Source: Xanthoparmelia taractica (Eukaryota; Ascomycota; Lecanoromycetes; Lecanorales; Parmeliaceae). Taken from it: a stretch of 27,636 nt of DNA. Below the pieces are notes generated by a model. It saw nothing but the letters and a program-made list of their open reading frames with translations. It was not told the DNA's origin and did no database searches. This document shows, piece by piece, positions 1 through 10,849 of the stretch. The stretch lies in NCBI GenBank assembly GCA_033085395.1, contig JANQBS010000404.1, positions 1 to 27,636 of the forward strand. The letters run 5' to 3'. Numbering within the stretch: the stretch's first letter is position 1; each line of letters begins with the position of its first letter. Position numbers and translations under genes: made by a program.

Positions 1-132
1 GAATATAGAAAAATATCACGTAATATATTTATTAAAAACCCAATGAAAGTATGGGATATCTTATATCTTTCGATATGGTATTCGAAAAACTGGTCCCATA
101 CCATTAAATATACCACACCTTTCCGACCCGTA
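1..132 (+). mobile_element. 275-bp TIR element (MITE), copy 1, right end only
   Basis: The segment matches the last about 132 bp of the complete copies at 13073 and 20848 and ends in the same terminal inverted repeat (…CACACCTTTCCGACCCGTA). The left part lies outside the window, so its target duplication cannot be tested. Differences from the other copies are mostly C/T or G/A, as expected from RIP. Non-autonomous: no coding capacity. Confidence 0.9.
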
Positions 133-2060
133 TTCACACTACGAATATTAGAACTAGTTATTCTATTTCTTAATAGATTCTAATTATATAGAATAATAAA
201 GAAGATAATTATTCGATTAGATTATAAGAATTTTAAAATAAGAAAGAGACTCTTTAGAGAAGTCGAGAAGAATCTATAATACGCGTTAATTTATCGTTAA
301 TTTTAATAATATACTTAGAAGTAGAGAGTATATTTTACTAATATTTACGCTATTATTTTTAGACTTTAATTTATATAATATTATAAAGATATTATTAAGA
401 TCTCGCTTCTTCGATTTTAGCGATAATAGAAATAAATATAAATCGATTTTTTAGAAATTATATTTAATAATATATCTAATTTCTTAAAAGTATAAAAATT
501 AATATCTCTTATTAAATATAATTCTCTTATATAAAATAAAAAATCGCGAAAGCGTAATCGTCGCGTATAAAAAAATCTATTTATAATATACTTAACTTGT
601 TATAAGAGCTAAAAGATATTAAGTATATATTATTTTAGAGAGATTATAGAGATAGCGAAGAAATCTAGAGCGCTCTTATTGATATTAATAAAATAGATAA
701 AAAAAAGAAAAGAGATTATAAAGTATTAGTAGAATAAAATTAGTATATATAAGAATTCTAATAAATTAAATATCGCGCTCGAAGATAGAGAGATATAAAT
801 AAATTAATAAGAAAAGAAATCTAATAATAAATAATCTTAATAGAGAAAGTAAAGATATATATATTAGATAAAAAGAAAAATAAGAAAAATCTAGAAGATC
901 GTAAAAAGTAGTTATAAATATAATAAATAACGAATAATAATTTATATTAGTACTAAAGACGAAGATAATATTAATAAAAAGAGTTAAGTAGAGACTATAG
1001 AGAAGAATAGAGTACTAGTAATACTAAAAATAATATAAATAGTACTAGAGAATATAAATAGTATAAAGTAAAAATACGAGAAAAGTATTTTTAAAACTAT
1101 AATAAATAAATTAAAAGCTTTAGAATATTTAAAATATCTTCTAAAAAAAATTAATTTAAAATTATATTAAAATATATAGCTCTAGCTTAAATAAGAGAAA
1201 AGAATACTAGTTAGTATAGCTCTTTTAGAATTCTATATATTAAAGTCTAGTCGAGATAGAGTCTATCTAGATATTATTAATAGTCTAATTAAACTCTCGA
1301 GCTTTATTAGCTTTATTAGCGCTCTAGTCTATAAGTACTTCTAAGAGACTCTATATTCTTACGAGACTCTTTAGCTCTTATTCTCTAATCTATTAATATT
1401 ACTAATCTCTTCTTCTTATAGATAAAGAGTATTACTTCTATAATTATATGATTATCTTTATATAAAATAGAAGAATATAAATTTTATTAAGATTTAGAAG
1501 ATTTAGAATATAAAGTAAATACTAGTGTCGTTTCTATCGTTCTTAAGTATCTTAATCGAGTTATTCGAGATAGAAGAATATATATTTAATAAACTTATCA
1601 AGATTTTAACTTTAGTACTTTCTTCACTCGTTTTACTAGCTAGAATTTAAGATTTTCTAAATTTATATATCTTTAATATTTAATAGTAACGTCTTTAATT
1701 TCGATCTAAGATATTAGTCTTAAGTATCGTTAATTTTAATTTAATTATTAGCTTCTAGATACTAATTCTTTCGAATTTATCGATTTTAAAATATTTCCTA
1801 CTCTATATTAATTTCGATAAGTATCGAAATTATTTATTTTTAATCTTCTAATCTATTAATTCTTTATACTTATTTCTTTCTAAAGTTTTACTATTTTTAT
1901 CGATTATTAAATTTTTATAATTCGCTATATTATACTTTTAAATTACTCTATACTTCGAAATTATCTTATAATTAAAAAATTTCTTTTACTCTTTAATTAT
2001 TATAATAGCAATAAGATATATAGTTAGTGAGTGTCTAATTCTTAATTATTCTAAGTTGGA
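133..2060. other. Unassigned AT-rich, RIP-altered DNA
   Basis: No gene that I recognise. Around 600-1150 the plus strand is purine-rich and would read as lysine/arginine/glutamate-rich, coiled-coil-like protein broken by many TAA/TAG codons. Around 1170-1500 one plus frame keeps a protein-like composition if TAG/TAA are read as former glutamine or tryptophan codons. These are probably fragments of decayed transposons, but no catalytic motif is visible and I assign no family. 1500-2060 is AT-rich filler with nothing I can support. Confidence 0.5.
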
Positions 2061-2590
2061 AAATTCTATCTAAGTTAGGGTTAGCTACTTGCCTTACCGA
2101 GTGCTTAATTAACTTGGCAAGTGCGTTTTTGTGATAGCATTCGCCGAGATAGAAGAAAAAGCGAGCGACCTCGCTTGCTATATATATGTTAAAGTTATAT
2201 ATATTAAAGTGTGTAGAAAACCCTTATTAATTAAGTAAATTCGGTAATAATAGTATATTAAAATTAACGGAAAGTTAGTAATAATTAGATTATTTCGACG
2301 ATAATAGTAAGATCTTTTCGACGATTAAATTATACAATTAGAATAATTAGTTAGTAAATAATATCTTTCTTTAATAATTACATAAACGTTATCGAGTAGA
2401 GAAAAGTTATTTCTCGATTAATAATACTCGTTAAATATTTAAATATAACGATAATAAATAGATATAATATAAGCGTTATTTAGGTTGCTTTCTAAGACGA
2501 TCTCTCTTTTTTTTAATAAGTAAGTTTAACTTAAAAGACGAAGATAAGATTATAGAAGTCGGTGCGAATATAGATATAATAGCTCGAATT
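2060..2590 (-). repeat. Probable LTR / 3' flank of the minus-strand gypsy relic
   Basis: This stretch lies directly downstream (in minus-strand sense) of the chromodomain at about 2600-2770, where a 3' LTR is expected. It is less A+T-rich near 2070-2180 and holds an inverted repeat: ACTTGCC at 2087-2093 and GGCAAGT at 2116-2122. No second LTR copy is visible in the window, so the boundaries and the LTR identity are inferred from position only. Confidence 0.3.
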
Positions 2591-2599
2591 TTAGCTATT

Positions 2600-4150
2600 T
2601 CCTTCTTATACTTCTTTATTAACTTAAAGATATTATTAAGATTCTTAATATTATATTACTAATTATATTTAGAATTATATTTCTGTTATCTTATTAGGTA
2701 TTCTATAGTTAGATTATATTCTTTCTTAATAATTCGTTTATTAAGAAGTTATTCGATTTTTAAGTTAATAGTATTATTATTATTAATAGAAATAGACGAA
2801 ATATATTAAGGTCGAGGGCGTTAAAAAGAATCGTTTTATAGAATAGAATAAGATTCTAATTATGCTATTATAAAAACGAGATAAACGCTTTATTCTATAA
2901 AAATAGTAAGTCTATAGACGAGTCTATCTATTCTATTTATTATTTAAAAAGAATCGATATACTATTATAATAGCTTATTAATAATATCAAGAATAGATAA
3001 GATCTTATTATCTTTATATAGTCGGAGAAGTACTTATTCTCTCACTCTAAGAAATATTAATTAATACTTTTTATTATAATGAAATTTATTAGATATTTAA
3101 GTAAAATCGATAATATCTTTAATTATAATTCGTGTAGAGATATAATCGATTTTAATTAATAAACGAAGTAAATTCAAAGACCTATTTAAAGTAAAATCGT
3201 AGATTACTTTATTTAATATAATCTTATTCTTAGAAGAGATAAAGTTATTTAAAAAAGTCTATATTCGTAATAGAACTTTTAATTATAAAGAAGATTTATT
3301 AAGAATATACACGAAGTATCTTAAAGCTATCTTAGTAGTCTAATTAGTGCGTTCGCTCGTATTATTAATCTACGAATAATAGGCTATTAAATAAAATAGA
3401 GAAATCTTTAATAATTTAAAAAGCGATTTCTAGAGTTTCGAAAGAAATTTCCTATCTCGATCACTAATAATAATTTTTAGAATTTCTTAATTAATAATAT
3501 TAAGTTGATTTAAAAATACTATTATCTAATTAAATACTTTCTAAGTTAACTTATTAAAAATTAATTAAATAACTTTAATTAACTTATAAATAATAGATAT
3601 AATATAGTTTAATTTATAATTTAATAGAGATAATATTAGAATAAAGCTAATAATTAAAATATAAAAAGACACGAACGGAGATGAGATTAATTATAAGCTA
3701 TCGTAAGATACATGTCTTCTTATCTATAGTATTAAACACTTCGAGTAATATCGAATAAAGTCTCGTAAGTACTTTGTGATTTCATAAATATATTAGAATA
3801 ACGTGATGATTTCGTAGCATCTCTAAAAGTTAAAATATTCTTTTTTATATATTAAAGTAAGAATATCTTTTATTAGTAAGAAAGAAATATAAAGTTATTA
3901 TTAACTAATAATTCTATTAATATAAAAGATAAGATCTTCGTAAATAAGACTTTACTATTTTTATTATTAATTTCTTTTCGAATCTCGCTAAAGATTTTAC
4001 TATTCTTACTATTAATTTTCTTTCGCTTTCGGCCGAGGCGAAAAATAGAAATTAATATTAATAGCGAAGAGATGCTTTTCTCGAACGAAAGATAAAGATA
4101 TTACGTTCTCGCTAGTTAGACTATTATTAATATCGAGCTACGTAGAAGTT
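2600..4150 (-). pseudogene. Ty3/gypsy chromovirus integrase + chromodomain relic (gypsy A)
   Basis: Decayed pol 3' part of a Ty3/gypsy retrotransposon, which would have integrated element cDNA into the chromosome. On the minus strand, in order: remains of the integrase zinc-finger region (about 3860-3720; residues like YEIITLF, YLRDFIRYYSKC and RRH are legible), the core (SFILIL near 3650; the conserved SDRDRKFLSK block near 3450-3470; then the SERTNQT-type and ALRYFV blocks to about 3250), the post-core segment ending in VFIIAQLE and RPRP (about 2850-2811), and a chromodomain at about 2770-2600 (legible IEYLIR and KKYKKE). Many Q/W positions are TAA/TAG, so it cannot be translated. Reverse transcriptase is not seen; 3870-4150 may be the RNase H-integrase spacer. 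The chromodomain suggests targeting to H3K9-methylated chromatin, which is known for fungal chromoviruses. Confidence 0.85.
3951..4040. repeat. Two-copy 45-bp direct repeat
   Basis: A T-rich block starting TTTACTATTT at 3951 recurs, diverged, from about 3996 (TTTACTATTCTTACTATTAA), an offset of about 45 bp. It is a local tandem duplication inside or next to the gypsy A relic. No function is implied. Confidence 0.6.
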
Positions 4151-4264
4151 CTTTTTTAATAATTATCTTCTTAATAGTCTTAAATATATTTCTCGTGAAA
4201 TAAATTACTTATTTTTATTAGACTTATAATAAAAATATAGATAGTATCTAATTTCGAATAATAT

Positions 4265-4400
4265 TAAGATAGCGAATTATCTTTATTTAGACTTATAAGC
4301 CTTGTGTTACGAGTGTGACGACCACATAGGCCTACAACACCAAGTCGGCTTACCTTCCCAATCGGGACTAGCCTCTACAGGCCTTGGCGTTCCTTATAGA
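4265..4400 (+). repeat. Less-mutated segment, possible gypsy LTR start
   Basis: About 135 bp with clearly higher G+C than its surroundings. It contains TGTGACGACC at 4314, which resembles the 5' start of many fungal gypsy LTRs, followed by GC-rich sequence to 'CCTTGGCGTT' near 4382-4391. It lies about 1.3 kb upstream of the plus-strand gypsy gag relic, which suits a 5' LTR, but I find no matching copy after 10255, so this is a suggestion only. Confidence 0.3.
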
Positions 4401-5640
4401 TATTTCTTCCTAGATAGATAGTTTCTTCTTAGACTTAATTTATTCGTTATACATTATTATTAACTTAATCTAATTGTAGTTTTAATATTAGATTAAGTTT
4501 TATTTTCTTATTACGCTCGTAAGACGTGCGAGCTAAAAGAATTCGTTGATAATATAATCGACGACTTTGAAAGACACTAATACGTATTATTTTAGGATTA
4601 ATATCTCTTAAATTATACGCACGTATTATTAAAAGATCTAAATTATACGAAATTATTAAAGACTCGTAAGTAAGCGAGATTAAAGAAATTATAGTAAGGT
4701 AGCTCTCAAATTATACGAAGTGTCTTTCTATAGTTAAATATTAATAACGTATTATAATTAAAATTAACTCACATTAATTATTTAGACGAATTAAAGAACT
4801 ATATTTTAACGACTCTTAATCTTTATAACGTATCGAACGATTAAGAAACGAATACACACGTCTTTCGCAAAGAACCTCACTATAAAATCAATACAATCTT
4901 AATACATCTATTTAATATATCTACTCAACATTTAATCTCGCGATATAACTATAAGTTACACGATTAATCTATCGATTAGTGTGCTTTAGACGTATTTCTA
5001 ACACGATTTAGTCGTTTTATTACTAATTAATATAATAATTAAAGTCGTGCATATTCGTTAATAAGAATTACTTATATAACTTATTTCTTAACGCCCCGCA
5101 CTAATAGAATATTCTCTAAAGTCTATTCGCCTATAAGCACATTTTATTTAAATAATTATTACTTGTATTATAATCGACTTAAGACACTTACTATAAACTT
5201 AGCTAAGTTCGTTCTTATCGTATTAATTTTAATCTCGACTCGAGCGAGTTTTATATAAAAAATTAATTCTATTTAAAAGATTAAAAATAATTATTATATT
5301 CTTATAAATTCGAACGATATCTTAATATTATACACTTGACGATCTATTTATAGTCTTTATAAAATATCTCGTAATACGAATTAAGACGCGAGAGATTCTT
5401 AGGCGAGCATAGACCTCGTAATTTACTTTACGCTATCTTTTAATCTAAAACGCTATCTTTAAAAATACTCTAAATTAACGAGTATTTATATTATTTAAAA
5501 ATATCTTTTACGCGCTCGAAGATCTTATCTTCGTCTAAAATATAATTATTTAAAAATAGCTAATTTAATAAGTTAATACGAACTCTAAAGAGTTTTTAAC
5601 TATTTTAAATAAACTCTATAAATAACGCGATCTCGAGATA
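4400..5640. other. AT-rich spacer between gypsy relics
   Basis: No gene seen. 4840-4990 is somewhat less degraded and includes a TATA-like CTATAAAATC near 4871 that could be an LTR promoter remnant. The rest is TpA-rich DNA, probably the LTR and untranslated leader of the downstream gypsy B element. No primer-binding site could be recognised. Confidence 0.4.
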
Positions 5641-5649
5641 AAAGTTATT

Positions 5650-6600
5650 TAATTATATGATTTCTTATTTAAAGAAATTTCGAATTATAAATAAAAATAT
5701 AAAAAAGAATAAAAGAAGAAGAAGAAGATTAAAATCGTATTAAATCTAATTTAAATAGCTCGTAATTACCTATAATAATAAATATAAAATCTTTAATATT
5801 AACTTCGAAGATCTTATAAAGAATTTATTAATTCGATATAGATTTAAACTTAAGCTAGACGCTTTGAAAAGTTTTTTTATTTTTTAATATTAATCGACGA
5901 TAAAGAATCTTAATAAAATAATTAAACTAATTAAATATTTAATAAGTTAAAGATTAATTAAGATTATTTTAATAATAAGATAGCTAAGATTACTTACGTC
6001 AAGTCATATATTAATAAAAAAGTCGCTAAAGTTATCTATACTCGATTTTATCGTCTAAGCTTCGATCTCTATTAAATTATTAATAAGATTTTAAACGATT
6101 TATAGAAGTTATTCGAGAACTTAAATTATAAAGTAAATAGAGTTCGCGAATATAGGGCCTTAAAATAGAAAGATCTCTTATTTAGCGACTTTTATTAAGA
6201 TTTTAAACGTCTCGCCCTAAAATTAAGTATATTAAATAAAGCTTAACTTCGAGATAAAAATAAAAAGCTTATCTCTTATCTTCGTATAATCTAGATTAAC
6301 TTTTCTATCGAGTTTATTATAATATAATAATATTTATTCTAAAAGTATTTTTAATTCGAATAAATAATAAGTATTATATTATATATTAAAAAAAGATAGT
6401 TAAGAAGATTAAAGAGATTATAAATAAGATATAAGTCTTTAAGCGTATAACGTTTATTTCTAATTCTATAAATATCTTCTTTTTTTAAATAAATCTAATT
6501 TCTTAATATCTCTCTTTTTTCGCTATAAAGTAATAATAATAAAAGACTATTAAGAATTAAAAGAATAATATCTATTATATTTATTATAAAAAGAGATATT
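5650..6600 (+). pseudogene. Ty3/gypsy gag relic (gypsy B)
   Basis: Decayed gag (capsid) region of the plus-strand gypsy element. The clearest part is about 6150-6330, where one frame reads VREYRALK, then FSDFY, DFKRLALKLSI and LRDKNKKLISYLR, with TAA/TAG at former Q/W positions. This is the typical capsid pattern of fungal gypsy gag (…F..FY.EF.RLA…L…L..KL…L). A basic KKKK/RRRR-like stretch lies near 5705-5735. No CCHC zinc knuckle was found, possibly lost to mutation. It is followed without a clear boundary by the pol relic. Confidence 0.6.
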
Positions 6601-9600
6601 TATTATTTACTTATTTAAAACGTCGATTTTCTTATTGAATTAATAAGATAGAAAATTAAAATAAAAAGAATTTTATAAAATCGAAGTCTAAATAATTCGA
6701 TTTGAGAAACTTATAATCTTATTTATAGTTACGAATTAAGATAAGATTCTATTTTTATATAATTTAAAAGAGGCCCGACGTGAATTATTCGTATCGAAAT
6801 CGTTTTTAATCTAAGAAAGCCTAACTTCTCAAAAGAAGATTTATTACGTTTAAATTCTCATCGATATAGAGGCTATTAAATACACGTTTATTAATAAACG
6901 TCTAATTTACGAGATTTATTAGCTATTAAATATATAACTCGTTTCTCTTATAAAGTCTAGATTAATTTAAGATTATAATAAATAACTTAATAAGAAATTT
7001 ATTATTTACGCTATATATTTAAATCTTATTTTTTTGAGATATAAGAAACTTATAATCTTAATACTTATAGCGGATTTAAGATAATATATAATTATTCTAG
7101 ATAAATTATAAATAAATTACTTTAATATACTCTTAGATATAAGTAACGATTCTATTCTCTTTCGAGATTATTTATTATAGACTTCTTTTATTCTTATTAC
7201 TTATCTCTCTATTAAATCGATACTCTTAATTAAAACTTCTAAATTAATTAAATCTCGATTAAAGATTTTTACTCGCCCTTAATTTATATCTAAGAATTAT
7301 TTATTCTCTATTTATAGTATCGCTATTATTCTCTTTGCTATATTAATTAAATAGACGAAGTACTCTAAGACTTAATTATTCGCGATATCGATAAAAGATA
7401 TTAATCGAGAAATAATATATTACGCTAAGTCTAGAGCGAAAGAAATTAATTTTTCTTTAATAGCGACTACTATTTAAAACTTAAACGATATTAAGAAGTA
7501 ACTTTCTTCTAAGTATTATAAGTATTTAGATATTTTTAATTATTTTAAAGTCGATTAACTTTCTTTATATCGTTTTTATAATTATAAAATCGAGTTTATT
7601 AATAACTCTAAATCGCCTTAAAATCGCGTTTATTATATATTTTTCTATAAGCTTTAGAAGATTAAGAAGTATTTAATAAATAATCTATTTAAGAACTTTA
7701 TTACTTCTAGTAAGACTTCTTATTTATTATTAATTCTATTTATTCTAAAGACTAACGATAATCTTCGTTTCTATATAAATTATCGAAAATTAAATATTAT
7801 AACGAAACGTAATCGATATTTACTTTCTCTAATAAAGAAAGTTATTAATAAATTAAAGAATATCGATATCTTATTCGCTTAGATATTATCGCTATATTTA
7901 ATAAGCTATAAATAAATCTTAATAATAAAAATTATACGATTTTTATTATAGTTCTCGAAGTTTATAAGTATCGAGTATTACTCTTTAAACTAATAAATAA
8001 ATCGAGTACTTTTCAATTATATATTAATAATATTCTATTCGATTTTCTAAAAGACTTCTATTAAGTTTATTTAAACGATATTCTTATTTATAATTAAACG
8101 AAGACGAAATATTAAAAGCACGTTAAATAAGTTCTTTAACGTCTACGAGAGATTAATTTATAAGCTAATACTTAGAAATGCGAATTTGATATAAAAGAAA
8201 TTATATTTTTAGATATTATTATATTAGAAATTAATTTACGAATAAATTCTTATAAGATCGAAGTTATATTTAATTAAAGTATCTCTACGAATTTAAAGAA
8301 GATTTAAGATTTTATAGAATTTATAAACTTCTATCGACGCTTTATTTATAAGTTCTTTAAGTTAATTAAATTTCTAATTAATCTCACGAAGAAGAATATT
8401 CTTTTTATCTAAAATAAAGCTTACGTTAAATCGTTTAAAGATCTTAAAAAGCGAGTAATTATCGTCTTAGTTCTACTCTATTTTAATTTTAAACGTTAGA
8501 TTATTCTTAAAATCAATTCTTCTAATTATATACTAAAAGAAATTCTATCTTAATATAACGATAATAAAGTTCTATACTCGATAATATTCTATAATAAGAA
8601 TATAATTCTAGCGAAATATAATTATTATATTTATAATAAGAACTTACTAGCGATTATTCAATACTTCGAATATTAATAATTAGAATTAAAATATATCGAG
8701 CTATCTATTCAAATATTTATTAATTATTAGATCTTAAAAATCTTTATAGAAAATAAGAAGCTTACGCGTCGTCAAGCCCGCTATTTAGATATTCTATCTA
8801 AATTTAATTTTTAGATTTTCTTTCGTACTAAAATAATTAATAATAAAGTCGACGCTCTAATAAGAATATTATTATTTATTTTAGCGAATAAAGCTAATAA
8901 AAGAAGTTAATATTAATATTAAACGATTCTTATCTCGAATCGCGTTTAAATTCGAGTTATAGAGATCGAAGAAGATCTATTTAAACGAATTTATAAGATT
9001 AATTTAAGAGAATTTTATATATAACGAACTTCGTGAAGCGATAGACTATAATTAGATTAAACTCTATAATTACACGCTAAGTAGATATCGTGTCGTTAAT
9101 AAAGTACTCTTTAAGAACGAACTACTATAGATTTTAGTCAAGTTTTATACGAAGCTATTAAAAAAGATTTATAATTAATCTTTTAATAATTATCTAGAAA
9201 TACGAAGAACGATTAACTTACTGCTACGTTATTATTATTAATCTAATTACGTTAACACGATTAAATAGTATATTCGTAACTATTATAATATTAACGTAAT
9301 AAAGTCTTATAAGATAAAATAAATAAATTATTAATATTATTCTTAATTTCTTAAGATTATTAATAAGATATTTCTATAAATTTTATTATCGATCTATTCT
9401 TATTAGACGATTTTAACGTTATTTACACTCTTATATATCGTCTTATAAAGAAATATTACTACGTATTATTACTGGAAAGATAACGATTATTTATTTAAGA
9501 AACTTATCTAAATTCTTATATAAAACCTCTTTCGATTATACGAATTATTATAATCTCTTATATTAAATAGAGATATATAATTTATATTTACGCTCTAAAA

Positions 9601-10255
9601 AAGTCTCTATAAGCGATTACGCATTAAGATTAACTTATTTATTATTTATTATCTCGAAATAAATAATTAGATTAAGAGAATTAATTAGAATATAAAGCGA
9701 GGTCTTTATATTTATTATAATTACTTATAAGACGATTAAGTTAAATAAATTCTTATAATAAAATTTAGTAATAATAATAATATCTTATTCGCTATATTCC
9801 TTACTCTCTTCTACTTTAATCGAGATTTTTATTTTTATATATTCTTCGATCGAGATTATACTTTTTATAAGATTATACGCGAACGTTTATAAGTCTTAAG
9901 AATAAAAGATATTACGATTAGAATAAAGAAGATTCTAGAATTTAAACAATTATAATTAAAAAAGATATATAAAGCTATAAAGATATAGACGAATAAATAT
10001 CGTAAGAAGATTATTTATAAATTAAGCGATTAGATTTAACTATCGTTTAAAGATATTAGAATTAAACGTCTCTATAAGAATCTTAAGAATAAATAATTCG
10101 ATTTATATAGAGTTCTTAAGCGAGTCGATATCTTATATCGTTTAAAACTTTCTTAAAGTATAAAAATTTATTTAGTCTTTAGTCTTAAGGTGCTTAAATC
10201 TAATATTATAGATTCTCTATCGAGATAGAAGTATAATTTATTAAAATATGAGGTA
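6600..10255 (+). pseudogene. Ty3/gypsy pol relic: RT, RNase H, integrase (gypsy B)
   Basis: Decayed polyprotein of a Ty3/gypsy retrotransposon. Legible in order: reverse transcriptase at about 7660-8300 (LRFYINYRKLNIITKRNRY from 7757; catalytic motif at 8065-8094 reads VYLNDILIYN, with the first Asp of YLDDILIYS as Asn, a G-to-A change typical of RIP); RNase H at about 8500-8760 (SSNYILKEILS, then ILAKYNYYIYNKNLLAII); integrase zinc-finger region at about 9190-9330; integrase core at about 9360-9900 (NRDI at 9565, where SDRD/SDRG is usual; KSLYKRLRIK; ILFAIFLTLFYFN; IRERL); and the integrase GPF-like tail at about 10030-10250 (LSFKDIRIKRLYKNLKNK, YRVLKRVDILYRLKLS, KYEVERL). Protease is expected at 6600-7500 but is not clearly seen. 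Dozens of stops make it non-functional. It differs in sequence from the minus-strand relic at 2600-4150. Confidence 0.9.
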
Positions 10256-10500
10256 GAACGCTTAGTTATTTTATTCTAAGTGTGCTATGAAGATAAGTGC
10301 GATCTATCTAAGTAAGGTCACGTGACTTGGCGTTTTGCCAAGCCTTGGCATATCACGTAAGCACGCGACTCAACTTTTAATACTTCTCTTTACACGCTAT
10401 CGACTCTCTACTTAAAATACGAGATTCGAAGACCACGACTCGAATATCGAGTAGCTATCGTGAAGCTAATATACTTATTATGAGAAGTGAACGTAGGGTA
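10256..10500. other. Post-pol region of gypsy B, possible 3' LTR
   Basis: Follows the end of gypsy B pol and is less RIP-altered than it, with CACGTG and CCAAGCCTTGG-type words. By position it could contain the polypurine tract and 3' LTR, but no 5' counterpart is recognisable in the window. Confidence 0.3.
10318..10358. repeat. Nested inverted repeat / hairpin
   Basis: A perfect 6-bp stem CTTGGC (10326-10331), loop GTTTT, GCCAAG (10337-10342). It is extended by ACGTGA (10320-10325) pairing with TCACGT (10353-10358) across a 10-nt bulge that contains another CTTGGC. The 8-bp palindrome TCACGTGA sits at its left foot. It may be an LTR regulatory or structural remnant; a similar CTTGGCAAGTG word occurs near 2113-2123. 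Confidence 0.6.
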
Positions 10501-10849
10501 GCAACAGTGAAAAATAATATATGCTTATATTCGTTCTATTGCCTTATATAAACTTTTCACTTTTTATTAAATAACGATTTTTAAAGATAAAAATTTTACG
10601 TCTAATAGATATATATTAGATTCTTATTAAATCACGATCGAAGAATATATATAGGGATAATAAGCGATCTAATTAAAATATAAATCTTTATTATATATAT
10701 AATTAACTACAAGGCCCCGTGAGGATTATTTAGAATACTAATACTTAGTAGTAGTAGCTAATTATAATATATATTAGGGCGATGCACTTTATAATATAAA
10801 TCTATAAGATAATAGTAAGACGATAATGCTTTTCTAGTAGAAGCTCCTC
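10501..10849 (-). repeat. Probable 3' LTR / trailer of the copia relic
   Basis: This lies just downstream, in minus-strand sense, of the copia RNase H end. On the minus strand a TGTTGCTACC word begins near 10517, and the strip 10700-10800 keeps some GC. A 3' untranslated region plus LTR is expected here. No second LTR copy is visible to confirm it. Confidence 0.3.

Noticed and set aside
2073..2084. Telomere-like GTTAGGGTTAG
   Set aside because: A single partial double of TTAGGG with no array; chance is sufficient.
4314..5640. Firm 5' LTR annotation for gypsy B
   Set aside because: No second copy after 10255 and no primer-binding site could be found, so it was left as a low-confidence suggestion.
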